From: Brasilonema sennae CENA114
Lineage (GTDB): Bacteria; Cyanobacteriota; Cyanobacteriia; Cyanobacteriales; Nostocaceae
Assembly: GCF_006968745.1 (NCBI RefSeq)
Contig: NZ_CP030118.1
Location: 5,205,943-5,269,942, forward strand
Direction: 5' to 3'
DNA length: 64,000 nt
The notes beneath the pieces were generated by a model. The model was given only the letters and a program-made list of their open reading frames with translations, had not been told where the DNA came from and did not search any database. The translations under genes and the position numbers were made by a program. Below are positions 32,894-41,503 of the stretch, one piece after another (position 1 is the first letter of the stretch; every line of letters starts with the position of its first letter).

Positions 32894-33351
32894 TTGCATT
32901 CCTGCCGCGCAGTATTTGCATACCTACGTTAAGTTAAGTCAAGGCAATCGCTCAAGTTAGTATATCAACTTCAGTTGTTTAAGGAGTCGGTTATTTCAGT
33001 AGTTAATGTAACACAACCTTTTGGTGTTGATAGACACTAAATGACTATAGTCAAGTGATGACGTAGCCAGTTTGCCTTGAAAAAATTGAGATGATAGATG
33101 ATTTTACCTAACCAAAAGCATGAAATACTGTTTCACCGGACGCAGTTTTAGACAAAACTGTGCTCAAATTTGAACAAATTTGAAGACTCGTTGAAAAAAA
33201 GCTCTATCCTAGCTTTTTAAACATAGACACTTACAGCAATTTTCAGCTACATAGACTAACTTTAAGACAGGGGGTAGAAGATATATGAAAGTGCATTAAA
33301 AAAATGTATTTTCAAATACTTTTTATTATTGTAATGTATTGGAACGAGCAC
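32894..33351. other. Divergent intergenic region with weak hairpins
   Basis: About 460 bases between the WD40 gene and the SMR exporter gene. Hairpins are visible at 33146-33163 (CAGTTTT/AAAACTG) and 33196-33218 (AAAAAGCT/AGCTTTTT). I looked for guanidine riboswitch motifs in front of the exporter and found none I would defend. Confidence 0.5.
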
Positions 33352-33672
33352 ATGGCGTGGATCTATCTTTTTATTGCTGGTTTATTTGAGGTAGGGTGGG
33401 CAATTAGTTTGAAGTATGCACAAGGGTTTACTAAGTTTGGTTCCAGTGTCGCCACTATTACCCTCATGATACTCAGTTTCACCTTTTTGTCTAAAGCCCT
33501 GCGTACACTACCGCTTGGAACTGCTTACACTATCTGGACAGGTATAGGAGCTGTTGGTACGGTTTTGTTGAGTATAGTTTTATTTCAAGAACCTCTTGAA
33601 GTGCGCCGCCTCACTTGCATTGGCTTAATTGTCATAGGTGTGATAGGACTGAGGCTAGTTTCTCCACATTAA
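33352..33672 (+). CDS. sugE: Small multidrug resistance exporter, SugE/Gdx type
   Basis: A 106-residue four-helix SMR protein. The start at 33352 (MAWIYLFIAGLFEVGWA) is chosen because upstream in-frame ATGs would add a hydrophobic leader not seen in the family. The essential Glu13 and the GLFEVGWAISLKYAQGF signature favour the Gdx/SugE branch over EmrE, and YTIWTGIGAVGT in helix 3 agrees. Gdx proteins exchange guanidinium or small substituted cations for protons as dual-topology dimers. A single gene is present, consistent with a homodimer. No riboswitch was recognised upstream. Confidence 0.9.
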   Translation: MAWIYLFIAGLFEVGWAISLKYAQGFTKFGSSVATITLMILSFTFLSKALRTLPLGTAYTIWTGIGAVGTVLLSIVLFQEPLEVRRLTCIGLIVIGVIGLRLVSPH

Positions 33673-33847
33673 CCGTGAGCCTACAGTACAGTATGTTTTA
33701 GGTAAAACACACCACCGGAAAATCAGGAAGTGAAGAAGTAGGCAAATAAGCCAGTCTTGTGATGAATCGTTAAATTTTCTACCACAAGTGTGAGCCGTAA
33801 GAGCCAGAGATCTGCAACTATTGCTGTGGAGAAATAAAGAGTGATTC

Positions 33848-35311
33848 ATGGATATTCAAACACCAGACTGGGTTAAACACGCTGTTTTTTACCAAATCTT
33901 TCCAGATCGGTTTGCCAAAAGCAAACAACCCCGGAAACGGCTTTTACAAAATGCTGCTTGGGAAGATTGGGAAGCTATGCCTACACTCCAAGGTTATAAG
34001 GGAGGAGATTTGTGGGGGATTCTAGAGCAGTTAGATTATATACAAGACCTGGGAATTAATGCCATTTACTTCACACCGATCTTTCAGTCAGCTTGCAATC
34101 ACCGCTATCACACACACGACTATTATCAAGTTGATCCAATGCTGGGTGGTAACCCGGCTTTTAAGGAATTGCTAGACGCTGCTCACGCACGGAATATCAA
34201 AGTTGTTCTGGATGGAGTATTTAACCATTCTAGTCGTGGATTCTTCTTTTTTCACGATGTTTTGGAAAATGGCCCTCATTCACCTTGGGTAGATTGGTTT
34301 AAGATAGAGGGCTGGCCCGTTTCTGCTTACAATGGTGAATTTCCTGCCAATTATGTGGGTTGGAATGACAATCGAGCGCTGCCAGCGTTTAATCATGATA
34401 ACCCCCAAGTGCGAGAGTATATCATGGAAATCGCCGAATATTGGGTTAAATTCGGCATTGACGGCTGGCGGTTGGATGTGCCTTTTGAAATTAGAACTCC
34501 TGGTTTTTGGCAAGAGTTCCGTCAGCGAGTCAAAGCAATTAATCCCGAAGCTTATATTGTCGGCGAAGTTTGGGGAGACTCCCGTCAATGGTTGGATGGA
34601 ACTCAATTTGATGGGGTGATGAATTATTTGTTTGCGGGACCGACTATTGGTTTTACCGCTGGCGATCGCGTCGTCATGGAACAAGTACAAAGCCGCGACT
34701 ACAAACCCTACCCACCGTTGTTCGCGCCTGAGTATGCTGAGAAAATTGAACGACTCTTGAAACTTTACCCTTGGGAGATTCAACTGACTCAACTAAATCT
34801 ACTTGCGAGTCACGATACAGCACGCTTGCTGACGATTGCTGGTGGTGATAAAGCAAGTTCAGAATTAGCAACTTTACTGCTTCTTACCTTTCCTGGTGCT
34901 TCCAGTATCTATTATGGTGATGAAGTTGGTTTACCAGGAGCTATTGATCCAGACTCTCGACGTGGTTTTCCACTAGAAGCTAATTGGGATAGGGAAATTC
35001 TCAAGACTCATCGCGAATTAATTGCCATAAGACACGCTTACCCATGTTTGCGTACAGGCGATTACAAAGTCCTATATGCTCAAGGAGCACTCTATATCTT
35101 TGCGCGAGTTTTGGGAACAGAAGAATTGATTGTTGCGGTTAACGTTGGTACTGCTGAAGCAAAAGGAAATGTTGAGATTACAAATTTGAACACTCAACCT
35201 AATAAGCTTTTGTATGGCGCTGCACACGTAGAGTGGAGTGTTGAGGGAGAATCTAAGAGTCTGACTTTAAGTCTTCCTCCACGCTCAGGCTCCATTATAG
35301 GTGTAGGGTAA
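33848..35311 (+). CDS. GH13 alpha-glycosidase (cyclomaltodextrinase/neopullulanase-like)
   Basis: A 487-residue cytoplasmic GH13 enzyme. The TIM barrel begins at once (WVKHAVFYQIFPDRF), without the N-terminal starch-binding domain of many neopullulanases. Conserved regions: DGVFNH, GWRLDVP with the nucleophile Asp near 210, IVGEVWGDS with the acid/base Glu near 240, and LASHDTAR with the third Asp near 318. A C-terminal beta domain follows (ALYIFARVLGTEELIVAVNV). It likely hydrolyses short alpha-1,4 glucans or cyclodextrins. It follows the SMR gene by 175 bases but is functionally unrelated. Confidence 0.9.
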   Translation: MDIQTPDWVKHAVFYQIFPDRFAKSKQPRKRLLQNAAWEDWEAMPTLQGYKGGDLWGILEQLDYIQDLGINAIYFTPIFQSACNHRYHTHDYYQVDPMLGGNPAFKELLDAAHARNIKVVLDGVFNHSSRGFFFFHDVLENGPHSPWVDWFKIEGWPVSAYNGEFPANYVGWNDNRALPAFNHDNPQVREYIMEIAEYWVKFGIDGWRLDVPFEIRTPGFWQEFRQRVKAINPEAYIVGEVWGDSRQWLDGTQFDGVMNYLFAGPTIGFTAGDRVVMEQVQSRDYKPYPPLFAPEYAEKIERLLKLYPWEIQLTQLNLLASHDTARLLTIAGGDKASSELATLLLLTFPGASSIYYGDEVGLPGAIDPDSRRGFPLEANWDREILKTHRELIAIRHAYPCLRTGDYKVLYAQGALYIFARVLGTEELIVAVNVGTAEAKGNVEITNLNTQPNKLLYGAAHVEWSVEGESKSLTLSLPPRSGSIIGVG

Positions 35312-35315
35312 ATGA

Positions 35316-35504
35316 AAGGGGTGTAGGGGTGTAGGGGTATAGGGGTAATTAGCCCCGAAGTTTAAGGTTCCAAGCCCCTTAATTCATTAATGGAAAATAT
35401 GAAAAATATCAACCGAGATAGGTAGTACTTGGTTGATGGCGTCAAAAATCAACCCCCTCAATTTATTGATGGGAACCCTTACACCCTTACACCCTTACAC
35501 CCCT
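35316..35504. repeat. Facing G-rich and C-rich short tandem repeats
   Basis: GGGGTGTA-type units at about 35319-35346 and ACCCTTAC-type units at about 35466-35504 are inverted copies about 120 bases apart. They would fold into a long stem between the glycosidase and the fasciclin gene. Confidence 0.7.
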
Positions 35505-35551
35505 AGTTGTTGACTTCTCCTACCCTTGCAGGAGTGCAGTAGATTGCACTT

Positions 35552-35971
35552 TTATTTTCCTGCAATGATTGCAGGCATCAACACTGCATCAATAACATGG
35601 ATGACGCCATTGTCGGTAATAATGTCAGTTTTGACGACATTGGCGTCATTGACTTTCACTTTACCATCAGCAGAATCAATTGCCACAATTGACCCCTCTA
35701 GTGTTTCAGCATGGTCAATTTCAATTAAATCCTCATGCATAGCATCCCCGTAGGCTACATGATACATGAGAATATTTTTTAATTTGGGGATGTCTTGCAG
35801 CAATGAATCTAAAGTTCCAGGTGGTAGCTTATTAAACGCTTCATCCGTGGGTGCAAAAACTGTATAGGGACCAGGACTTTTGAATATCTCTAGGAGTTCT
35901 GCAGCTTCAACCGCCTTCACCAGCGTATTGAAATTTCCGGCGTTAATAGCAGTGTCAACAAGGTCAGGCAT
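35552..35971 (-). CDS. Fasciclin (FAS1) domain protein
   Basis: A 139-residue single FAS1 domain. It begins DLVDTAINAGNFNTLVKAVEAAELLE, then the H1 motif PYTVFAPTDEAFNKLP, LKNILMYHVAYGD and the H2 segment VIHVIDAVLMP. It carries no signal peptide, whereas many bacterial FAS1 proteins are secreted, so it is probably cytoplasmic or exported by another route. FAS1 domains mediate adhesion or ligand binding. In cyanobacteria such stand-alone proteins are common; the specific partner is unknown. Confidence 0.92.
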   Translation of the reverse strand: MPDLVDTAINAGNFNTLVKAVEAAELLEIFKSPGPYTVFAPTDEAFNKLPPGTLDSLLQDIPKLKNILMYHVAYGDAMHEDLIEIDHAETLEGSIVAIDSADGKVKVNDANVVKTDIITDNGVIHVIDAVLMPAIIAGK

Positions 35972-36122
35972 GAGATAATGTTATGAGGTTACAAAATATT
36001 TATAAAGTGATAAAAAAGTATCAGCCTCTATCAACAGAAAGGTTGCTTGTAACTAAACAGCGGGCGGTAAGCATGTTGGTGCTGCTAAACTGAAAAGAAT
36101 GACTTCACTCAACCAGTAATTT

Positions 36123-36359
36123 ATGCTAAAGCGTTCTAAGTTCGAGACGACTCAATCGCAAGTTATGCACCGTGCTGAGGATCTAATTAGTGCAGCCTCA
36201 AATCGTTACCGCATTACAGTTCAAGTGGCAAATCGTGCGAAGCGTCGGCGTTACGAAGACTTTGACAATCCAGATGATACAATGATGAAGCCAGTACTGA
36301 GGGCAATTATCGAAATGTCTGATGAACTGACTCAACCAGAAATTATTGGTGAAGTCTAG
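36123..36359 (+). CDS. rpoZ: RNA polymerase omega subunit
   Basis: A 78-residue protein of the cyanobacterial omega type: MLKRSKFETTQSQVMHRAED, then LISAASNRYRITVQVANRAKRRRYED and the C-terminal MKPVLRAIIEMSDE. Omega binds the beta-prime C-terminus, helps assembly, and in cyanobacteria favours binding of the principal sigma factor. The length agrees with relatives. A pyrimidine-rich repeat and a small exported protein gene follow closely. Confidence 0.95.
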   Translation: MLKRSKFETTQSQVMHRAEDLISAASNRYRITVQVANRAKRRRYEDFDNPDDTMMKPVLRAIIEMSDELTQPEIIGEV

Positions 36360-36407
36360 AGTGATGTCTACTGCAAAGAAGCAGGAGACAAGGAAGCAGG
36401 GGAATAA

Positions 36408-36474
36408 AAGACTCCCTCATCTCCCTCACTCCCGCTTTCTCTCACTCTCCTTCCCTCCCCATCTCCCCTTGCAG
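36408..36474. repeat. Polypyrimidine short tandem repeat
   Basis: CTCCCTCAT/CTCCCTCACT-type units fill the space between rpoZ and the next gene. An inverted counterpart of GAGGGAG units lies at 37036-37083, so the gene between them is framed by the two arms. Confidence 0.75.
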
Positions 36475-36477
36475 CAC

Positions 36478-37017
36478 ATGATTAGGGGAGTTGGGATAAT
36501 ACTGATTAGTCTACTTGTTTTGAGTTCTTCCCAACCGGCTGACGCTCAAAGAGTTACTCCTGGTGAAGCTTGGCAAGCAGTTTATCAACAATTACCCGAC
36601 TTAGCGCGAGAAAATCAGTACGTTAGCAAAGAAACGGGCAAAGTTTCAGAAAATAACACCTTGGTCAGTCGTATGATACGGTATCACTCCTATTTGAAGG
36701 GACGTCCATCAAACTATCGACTGGATTGGAAGCTGACTTTGGCTGATTACCTGGGTGCTAATGAAGTGATGTATGAAACGACTTATCCTGGGAATGATAC
36801 TCTGAAAAAAAATCCTTTTGATGGCGATCGCGCTGTTATTGCACGGCTAAACCGTCGCCAGCGGGATGCGTTGGTGCAAGCTTTAGTAAATGTTTTTAAT
36901 CCTAATTCCCAAAGTACACCAGCTTCTACCCCCACTCCCTCCTCATCAGCGCCAGAGAACACAACCCCAACTCCCAGACGAGTACCCAAACAAGGCGGTG
37001 CGCAGTTACTTAAGTGA
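36478..37017 (+). CDS. Secreted hypothetical protein with proline/threonine-rich tail
   Basis: A 179-residue protein. ATG 36478 is chosen because it begins a signal peptide (MIRGVGIILISLLVLSSSQP, then ADAQ); the frame extends upstream to 36346 but that part is translated short repeat. The mature part (VTPGEAWQAVYQQLPDLARENQY to RRQRDALVQALVNVF) is conserved in style with other cyanobacterial exported proteins of unknown function and contains several basic-aromatic segments (RMIRYHSYLKGRPSNYRLDW). The tail is rich in Pro, Thr and Ser and probably disordered. It follows rpoZ on the same strand. Confidence 0.75.
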   Translation: MIRGVGIILISLLVLSSSQPADAQRVTPGEAWQAVYQQLPDLARENQYVSKETGKVSENNTLVSRMIRYHSYLKGRPSNYRLDWKLTLADYLGANEVMYETTYPGNDTLKKNPFDGDRAVIARLNRRQRDALVQALVNVFNPNSQSTPASTPTPSSSAPENTTPTPRRVPKQGGAQLLK

Positions 37018-37035
37018 TGACTTGAAAATAAAGAC

Positions 37036-37083
37036 AGAGGGAGTGAGGGAGAGAGGGAGTGAGGGAGAGAGGGAGAGAGGGAG
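37036..37083. repeat. Polypurine short tandem repeat
   Basis: GAGGGAGTGAGGGAGAGAGG-type units, the inverted partner of the pyrimidine run at 36408-36474. Confidence 0.75.
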
Positions 37084-37124
37084 AATATTTTTATGCGTTA
37101 TTGGTGTACGCAGTTCATGACGGC

Positions 37125-37287
37125 GGGAACATCCCAATTTTGCCAATTTACCAACATGATGAGTTGTCATTGCGAGCAGAACGTAGTGGAGCGAAGCAAT
37201 CGCAAAGTCTAGATGTTGCGATTGCTTCGCTTCATTTCATTACGCTCGCAATGACAAAATATATTTTTACACATTTGGGATGCTCCC
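37125..37287. mobile_element. 163-bp MITE-like element with 8-bp target duplication
   Basis: Terminal inverted repeats GGGAACATCCCAATT (37125-37139) and ATTTGGGATGCTCCC (37273-37287) bound the element. The octamer ATGACGGC occurs immediately outside both ends (37117-37124 and 37288-37295), as a target-site duplication would. Inside is a second palindrome (TTGTCATTGCGAGC near 37164 and its inverse ending at 37257). It has no coding capacity. Confidence 0.8.
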
Positions 37288-37378
37288 ATGACGGCTACTT
37301 ATAAGTCTTGATCAAATCAGGAAAATAACTCACGAAAACTAAATATTTTAATATAGTTTCATAACGATTGAAATAACT

Positions 37379-37993
37379 ATGAAACTCAATTTATTTGCGG
37401 ATATACTCAGTCCGAAGGTTCGTAAAAGCAGTGCGCTTTACGCCGTCGCCTTCACCATCACCTCCACAGCAACTCTGACTCAGCCAAGTTATGCTCAAAA
37501 CCAAAAGTTCTTCTGCGGAATGAGCAAAGGTGTTCCAGCAACACTGGTTCGCACCTCACGGGGAAACATCCCGATGATTCGCTGGGTTGATGCAGGATTT
37601 GCTCCTCCTTGGATTCCTGAAAGGCGCTGTGAAGAAATATCTGCCAGATTCCAACGATTCTACGAGAATGGGACGCTAAATTTCCTCCGCACTGGTAGAT
37701 CTGAGCGTCAACCTGTATTGTGCGTTGCTGCCGAAAAAGGTGGTCCTTGTTTACCTGAGGGAATATTGCTCACTCTCAAGCCTGGTAAAAATCCTGAAGA
37801 TATTCTACAACAACTGTTTAATAGTCGCGGTGGGGCTAGTCCTGGAATCGTTGAACTAGGTGGTGACAGCAGCAGAGATGTTGTTTCCTCAGAAAAAGAC
37901 GCAGCTTACCTTGATGTCCAAAAACTCCTCTCTAAGATGGAAGGTAGAGAAAGCACATCTTGTCCCGCAGGACAACCTCTTTGGAAATGTTAA
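37379..37993 (+). CDS. Secreted COP23-domain protein
   Basis: A 204-residue protein with a signal peptide ending near SYAQN (about residue 41). The mature part follows the COP23 pattern: KFFCGMSKGVPATLVRTSRG, MIRWVD, RCEEISARFQRFYENGTLNFL, PVLCVAAEKGGPC and a late LFNSRGG. Four or more conserved cysteines suggest disulfide bonds. COP23 is named after a circadian oscillating protein of Cyanothece; its function is unclear. It is followed after 22 bases by a trypsin-like protease gene on the same strand, suggesting co-expression outside the cytoplasm. Confidence 0.85.
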   Translation: MKLNLFADILSPKVRKSSALYAVAFTITSTATLTQPSYAQNQKFFCGMSKGVPATLVRTSRGNIPMIRWVDAGFAPPWIPERRCEEISARFQRFYENGTLNFLRTGRSERQPVLCVAAEKGGPCLPEGILLTLKPGKNPEDILQQLFNSRGGASPGIVELGGDSSRDVVSSEKDAAYLDVQKLLSKMEGRESTSCPAGQPLWKC

Positions 37994-38015
37994 GCAAATT
38001 GCAAACTAAATCAAC

Positions 38016-38792
38016 ATGCAATGGCGCTTACTTCTACTGGTTGCCTGTATTGGTAGTTTATCAATCTCCTCGGTAGCATCAGCACCGAATGTCGGGGTTT
38101 GTGTTGAGCAACCGTTAAAACAACGTTTGGGAAACCAACTGCAATACAAAGCTAAGTCGATTACAGTCAAAGTCTTGTCAAAAGACTTTCTGGGGTCAGG
38201 TATTCTGATTCACAAACAAGGCTCAGTTTATACAGTACTGACGAATGCTCATGTACTCAAGTCAGGCAAACCTCCCTATCAAATTCAAACCCCCGACGGT
38301 TATGTGTATGTGGCTGATGTCCCTAGCACCAAAGACTCTCCTCCCTACTTTAAAAACAATGATTTGGCTGTTTTGCAGTTTCGCAGTCCGAAAGTCAGCT
38401 ATGCGATCGCCTCTATTGGTTCAGCATCAAGTCTGAATGTCGGCAATGAAGTGTTTGCAGCTGGATTTCCCTTTGATTTTGACACAAATCAAGACCAAGG
38501 CTTTGTTTTTAAAACAGGTAAAGTTTCTTTAATTCTGAAGAAAGCTTTAGAAGGTGGCTACCAAATTGGATATACTAACGATTTACAAAAAGGTATGAGT
38601 GGAGGACCACTGCTCAATCGCTTTGGTGAGGTGGTGGCTATCAATGGAATGCACGCTGAACCTCTTTGGGGTAATCCTTACGTGTATCAGGATGGAACTC
38701 AACCGGAACAACCTTTGCGAGAGAGGATGAGTAAATCTAGCTGGGGGATTCCGATTGAGACATGGAAAAATGCGAAAAACCCCACTCCTTAA
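38016..38792 (+). CDS. Secreted trypsin-like serine protease
   Basis: A 258-residue protein with a signal peptide (MQWRLLLLVACIGSLSISSV, then ASA). The chymotrypsin-fold triad is visible: His79 in LTNAHVL, Asp116 in NNDLAVLQF and Ser195 in KGMSGGPLL. It has no PDZ domain, unlike HtrA/Deg proteases. It lies between the COP23 gene and a second, related protease fused to TPRs (39212); their protease domains share GxxYxVLTNxHV and YQIQTPDG-like wording and probably arose by duplication. It likely acts in the periplasm or outside. Confidence 0.9.
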   Translation: MQWRLLLLVACIGSLSISSVASAPNVGVCVEQPLKQRLGNQLQYKAKSITVKVLSKDFLGSGILIHKQGSVYTVLTNAHVLKSGKPPYQIQTPDGYVYVADVPSTKDSPPYFKNNDLAVLQFRSPKVSYAIASIGSASSLNVGNEVFAAGFPFDFDTNQDQGFVFKTGKVSLILKKALEGGYQIGYTNDLQKGMSGGPLLNRFGEVVAINGMHAEPLWGNPYVYQDGTQPEQPLRERMSKSSWGIPIETWKNAKNPTP

Positions 38793-38806
38793 CCTCATCG
38801 CGTTTT

Positions 38807-38888
38807 ACCTCACCCTTGATTTTAGCTTTGCTAAAATCTTTCCCTCTCCTTATTAAGGAGAGGGATGCCCGACAGGGCAGGGTGAGGT
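38807..38888 (+). repeat. Palindromic repeat family 1, copy A
   Basis: Begins ACCTCACCC and ends GGGTGAGGT, with an inner perfect stem CTCTCCTTATTAAGGAGAG and a second one (GCTTTGCTAAAATC). It is very close to copy B at 39052-39133 and, inverted, to copy C at 43449-43530. Confidence 0.85.
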
Positions 38889-38904
38889 TTACCCCGCAGT
38901 CACT

Positions 38905-39013
38905 CTCGTTCCCAGGCTCCAGCCTGGGAATGCAGTTCGCTTAGGCTCTGCCTCTGGTAGCTCAGGAGGCAGAGCCTCCATTGCTGCATTCCTTGCCAGA
39001 GACAAGGAACGAG
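38905..39013. repeat. Palindromic repeat family 2 (CTCGTTCCC...GGAACGAG)
   Basis: CTCGTTCCC at the left and GGAACGAG at the right bound inner hairpins CCCAGGCTCCAGCCTGGG and AGGCTCTGCCTC/GAGGCAGAGCCT. A shorter relative is at 41852-41899. Confidence 0.75.
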
Positions 39014-39051
39014 ACATTCGCCTTACGATGGTGGTGTACATCTCGCGTTTT

Positions 39052-39133
39052 ACCTCACCCTTGATTTTAGCTGCGCTAAAATCTTTCCCTCTCCTTAATA
39101 AGGAGAGGGATGCCCGATAGGGCAGGGTGAGGT
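39052..39133 (+). repeat. Palindromic repeat family 1, copy B
   Basis: Same length and orientation as copy A, differing at only a few bases, and preceded by the same TCGCGTTTT. Confidence 0.85.
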
Positions 39134-39211
39134 TCTTCAGGATTTATAAGCAATTCAGCGAACTTAATACTACTAATTTTGATATAACAATTATTAGGGC
39201 AAAATTTAAAT

Positions 39212-41239
39212 ATGAATTTCTTTTCTCGTCATCTACCACCGGTGCTGATGGGTGCAGCAGTCGTAATGGTGCAACCTCAACTCGCTGTCGCGTTATCTCC
39301 AACACAAATCAGCGACATTGCGAAAGAATTTACTGTTCTGATTACTGGTGAAGGTATTGGTTCTGGGGTGATTTTTGAACGTAAAGGTGACACTTATTTT
39401 GTGATCACCAATCAGCATGTGGTGGCGAAGGATGGGGGATATGAAATTCAAACACCTGATGGCAGTCGCTACCCAGTTTACCGCAGCCAAGAACTACCTG
39501 GGTTGGATATTGCAATTTTACAGTTCACAAGCAAGAAAAATTACCGTCTTGCGAGTTTAGGTAACTCTGACCAAATCAGGCAAGGGATGACAGTTTATGT
39601 GGTAGGTTGGGGTTCGGTTAATGATTTATCAGATAAAACCAACAAATCCAGCTATCTTACCTTTGCTGGAATCATTGAAAGTCTGAGCAAAAACCCACAG
39701 CAAGGTTATGGTTTGGCATATAACAATCAGGCGATACCCGGAATGAGTGGTAGTCCGGTACTAGATGAAAATGGTCGTGTGGTGGGGATTAACGCAGCAA
39801 GACTTGATCAAAATCTTACGGTACAAGGAACACGACTGTTGGAAGGTTGGAGGTTAGGAATTCCGATTAACATGGTTTTAAGAACTCTAAATCGTCCGGT
39901 AAGTTCGCCAGTAACCGCACAACAACCAGGTGCTAAACCAAATCTAACTACTGCAGGACAAGCAGATATAAGGAAAACGTTTGCAAGACTAAGGAGAACT
40001 GAAGCTTTAATTAGCTCAGGGGGAGCTAAGAAAAATAGAAAAGACTACCAAGGAGCTATTGCTGATTACAACCAAGCCTTGCTGATTAATCCCAATAATC
40101 CTGATGCTTACTATGGACGAGGTCTCGCTTACTATTATCTGAAAAAGTACCAGGCAGCTCTTGAGGACGTGAACAAGTTACTGCAACTCAGTCCTAAAAA
40201 TGCGTTTGCTTACGTAGTACGGGGTTGTATCCGCACTTTGTTGGGAGACAAGCAAGCAGCGCTTACCGATTTTAACCAGGCACTTCAGTTAGATCCCAAA
40301 CATGTAAATGCCTACAACAACAGGGGTGTTATCCGCCAGGAGTTGGGAGACAAGCAAGCAGCGCTCGCTGATTTTAACCAGGCGATTCAATTAGATCCCA
40401 AATTGGCACTTGCTTACACCAACAGGGGTGATATCCGCTATGATTTGGGAGACAAGCAAGCAGCGCTCGCCGATTATAATCAGGCAATTCAGTTAGATCC
40501 TAAAGATGCAAATGCCTATATTACCAGGGGTAAGTTCCGCTATGAGTCGGGAGACAAGCAAGCAGCCCTGGCAGATTATAACCAGGCAATTCAGTTAGAC
40601 CCCAAATTGGCACTTGCCTACACCAACAGGGGTGTTCTCCGCGCTGAGTCGGGAGACAAGCAAGCAGCGCTGACAGATTTTAACCAGGCAATTCAGTTAG
40701 ACCCCAAATTGGCACCTGCCTACACCAACAGGGGTAAGTTCCGCTATGAGTCGGGAGACAAGCAAGCAGCCCTGGCAGATTTTAACCAGGCAATTCAGTT
40801 AGACCCCAAATTAGCACTTGCCTACAACAACAGGGGTGTTCTCCGCTATCAGTCGGGAGACAAGCAAGCAGCCCTGGCAGATTTTAACCAGGCAATTCAG
40901 TTAGACCCCAAATTGGCACCTCCCTACAATAACATTGGGTTGCTCAAATACGAACAAGGAGATATAGAAGGAGCTATCCGTCAGTTTCAAACCGCTATTA
41001 ATAATGACAGCAAATTAGTAGAACCCCAATTAGCTCTGGCAGTGGCACTTTATAGTAAAGGAGAGCAGCAACGGGGTTTAACGATGGCAGAAGCAGCTTT
41101 GCGTTTGGACAAACGTTTTGCTGATTTAAAGTTTCTCAAAGAACAATTCTGGGGGGATAAGCTAATAGCAGATGCGAAAAAGCTTTTAGAAAATCCTAAG
41201 ATTAAGGAGATAATATCTCGCCCATCTCGCAGTCAATGA
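39212..41239 (+). CDS. Secreted trypsin-like protease with about 11 TPR units
   Basis: A 675-residue exported protein. Signal peptide to about residue 28; protease domain with His69 in ITNQHVV, Asp99 in LDIAILQF and Ser179 in PGMSGSPVL; then a linker and about eleven 34-residue TPR units (about 260-640) of the AYxNRGxxRxxxGDKQAALxDxNQAIQLDPK type. Units 3 to 9 are nearly identical in DNA over GGAGACAAGCAAGCAGC and the LDPK part, a sign of recent tandem duplication (102-bp period). The TPR part probably binds partner proteins in the periplasm. It is the third member of a COP23/protease/protease-TPR cluster. Confidence 0.9.
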   Translation: MNFFSRHLPPVLMGAAVVMVQPQLAVALSPTQISDIAKEFTVLITGEGIGSGVIFERKGDTYFVITNQHVVAKDGGYEIQTPDGSRYPVYRSQELPGLDIAILQFTSKKNYRLASLGNSDQIRQGMTVYVVGWGSVNDLSDKTNKSSYLTFAGIIESLSKNPQQGYGLAYNNQAIPGMSGSPVLDENGRVVGINAARLDQNLTVQGTRLLEGWRLGIPINMVLRTLNRPVSSPVTAQQPGAKPNLTTAGQADIRKTFARLRRTEALISSGGAKKNRKDYQGAIADYNQALLINPNNPDAYYGRGLAYYYLKKYQAALEDVNKLLQLSPKNAFAYVVRGCIRTLLGDKQAALTDFNQALQLDPKHVNAYNNRGVIRQELGDKQAALADFNQAIQLDPKLALAYTNRGDIRYDLGDKQAALADYNQAIQLDPKDANAYITRGKFRYESGDKQAALADYNQAIQLDPKLALAYTNRGVLRAESGDKQAALTDFNQAIQLDPKLAPAYTNRGKFRYESGDKQAALADFNQAIQLDPKLALAYNNRGVLRYQSGDKQAALADFNQAIQLDPKLAPPYNNIGLLKYEQGDIEGAIRQFQTAINNDSKLVEPQLALAVALYSKGEQQRGLTMAEAALRLDKRFADLKFLKEQFWGDKLIADAKKLLENPKIKEIISRPSRSQ

Positions 41240-41266
41240 TATTTATATAATTACGAAAAAAACAAT

Positions 41267-41503
41267 ATGACTACTAACCTTTTACAACGCATTACCTATA
41301 ATCCTGACGTGTGTCACGGCAAGCCTTGTATTAGAGGACTTCGTTATCCTGTAGAATTAATTCTCGAATTGCTTAGTTCTGGCATGACAATAGGTGAAAT
41401 TTTAGCAGATTATGAGGATTTAGAGCGGGAAGACATTTTAGCTGCTCTACAGTTTGCAGTTCGCCTTAGCCAAGTAAAAAGTATCTATAAAATTGCCTCG
41501 TGA
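41267..41503 (+). CDS. DUF433 protein, probable antitoxin
   Basis: A 78-residue DUF433 protein: LLQRITYNPDVCHGKPCIRG is the family signature, then LRYPVELILELLSSGMTIGE and ILADYEDLEREDILAALQFA, the helix-turn-helix-like segment. In many cyanobacteria DUF433 genes directly precede a DUF5615 PIN-like gene, as here, with a 4-base overlap. The pair is treated as a toxin-antitoxin-type module in which DUF433 would be the antitoxin; experimental support is limited. Confidence 0.9.
   Translation: MTTNLLQRITYNPDVCHGKPCIRGLRYPVELILELLSSGMTIGEILADYEDLEREDILAALQFAVRLSQVKSIYKIAS

Noticed and set aside
33100..33351. Possible guanidine riboswitch before the SugE/Gdx exporter
   Set aside because: Two small hairpins are present, but neither has the conserved ACGR loops of guanidine-II nor a ykkC-like core; no riboswitch is claimed.
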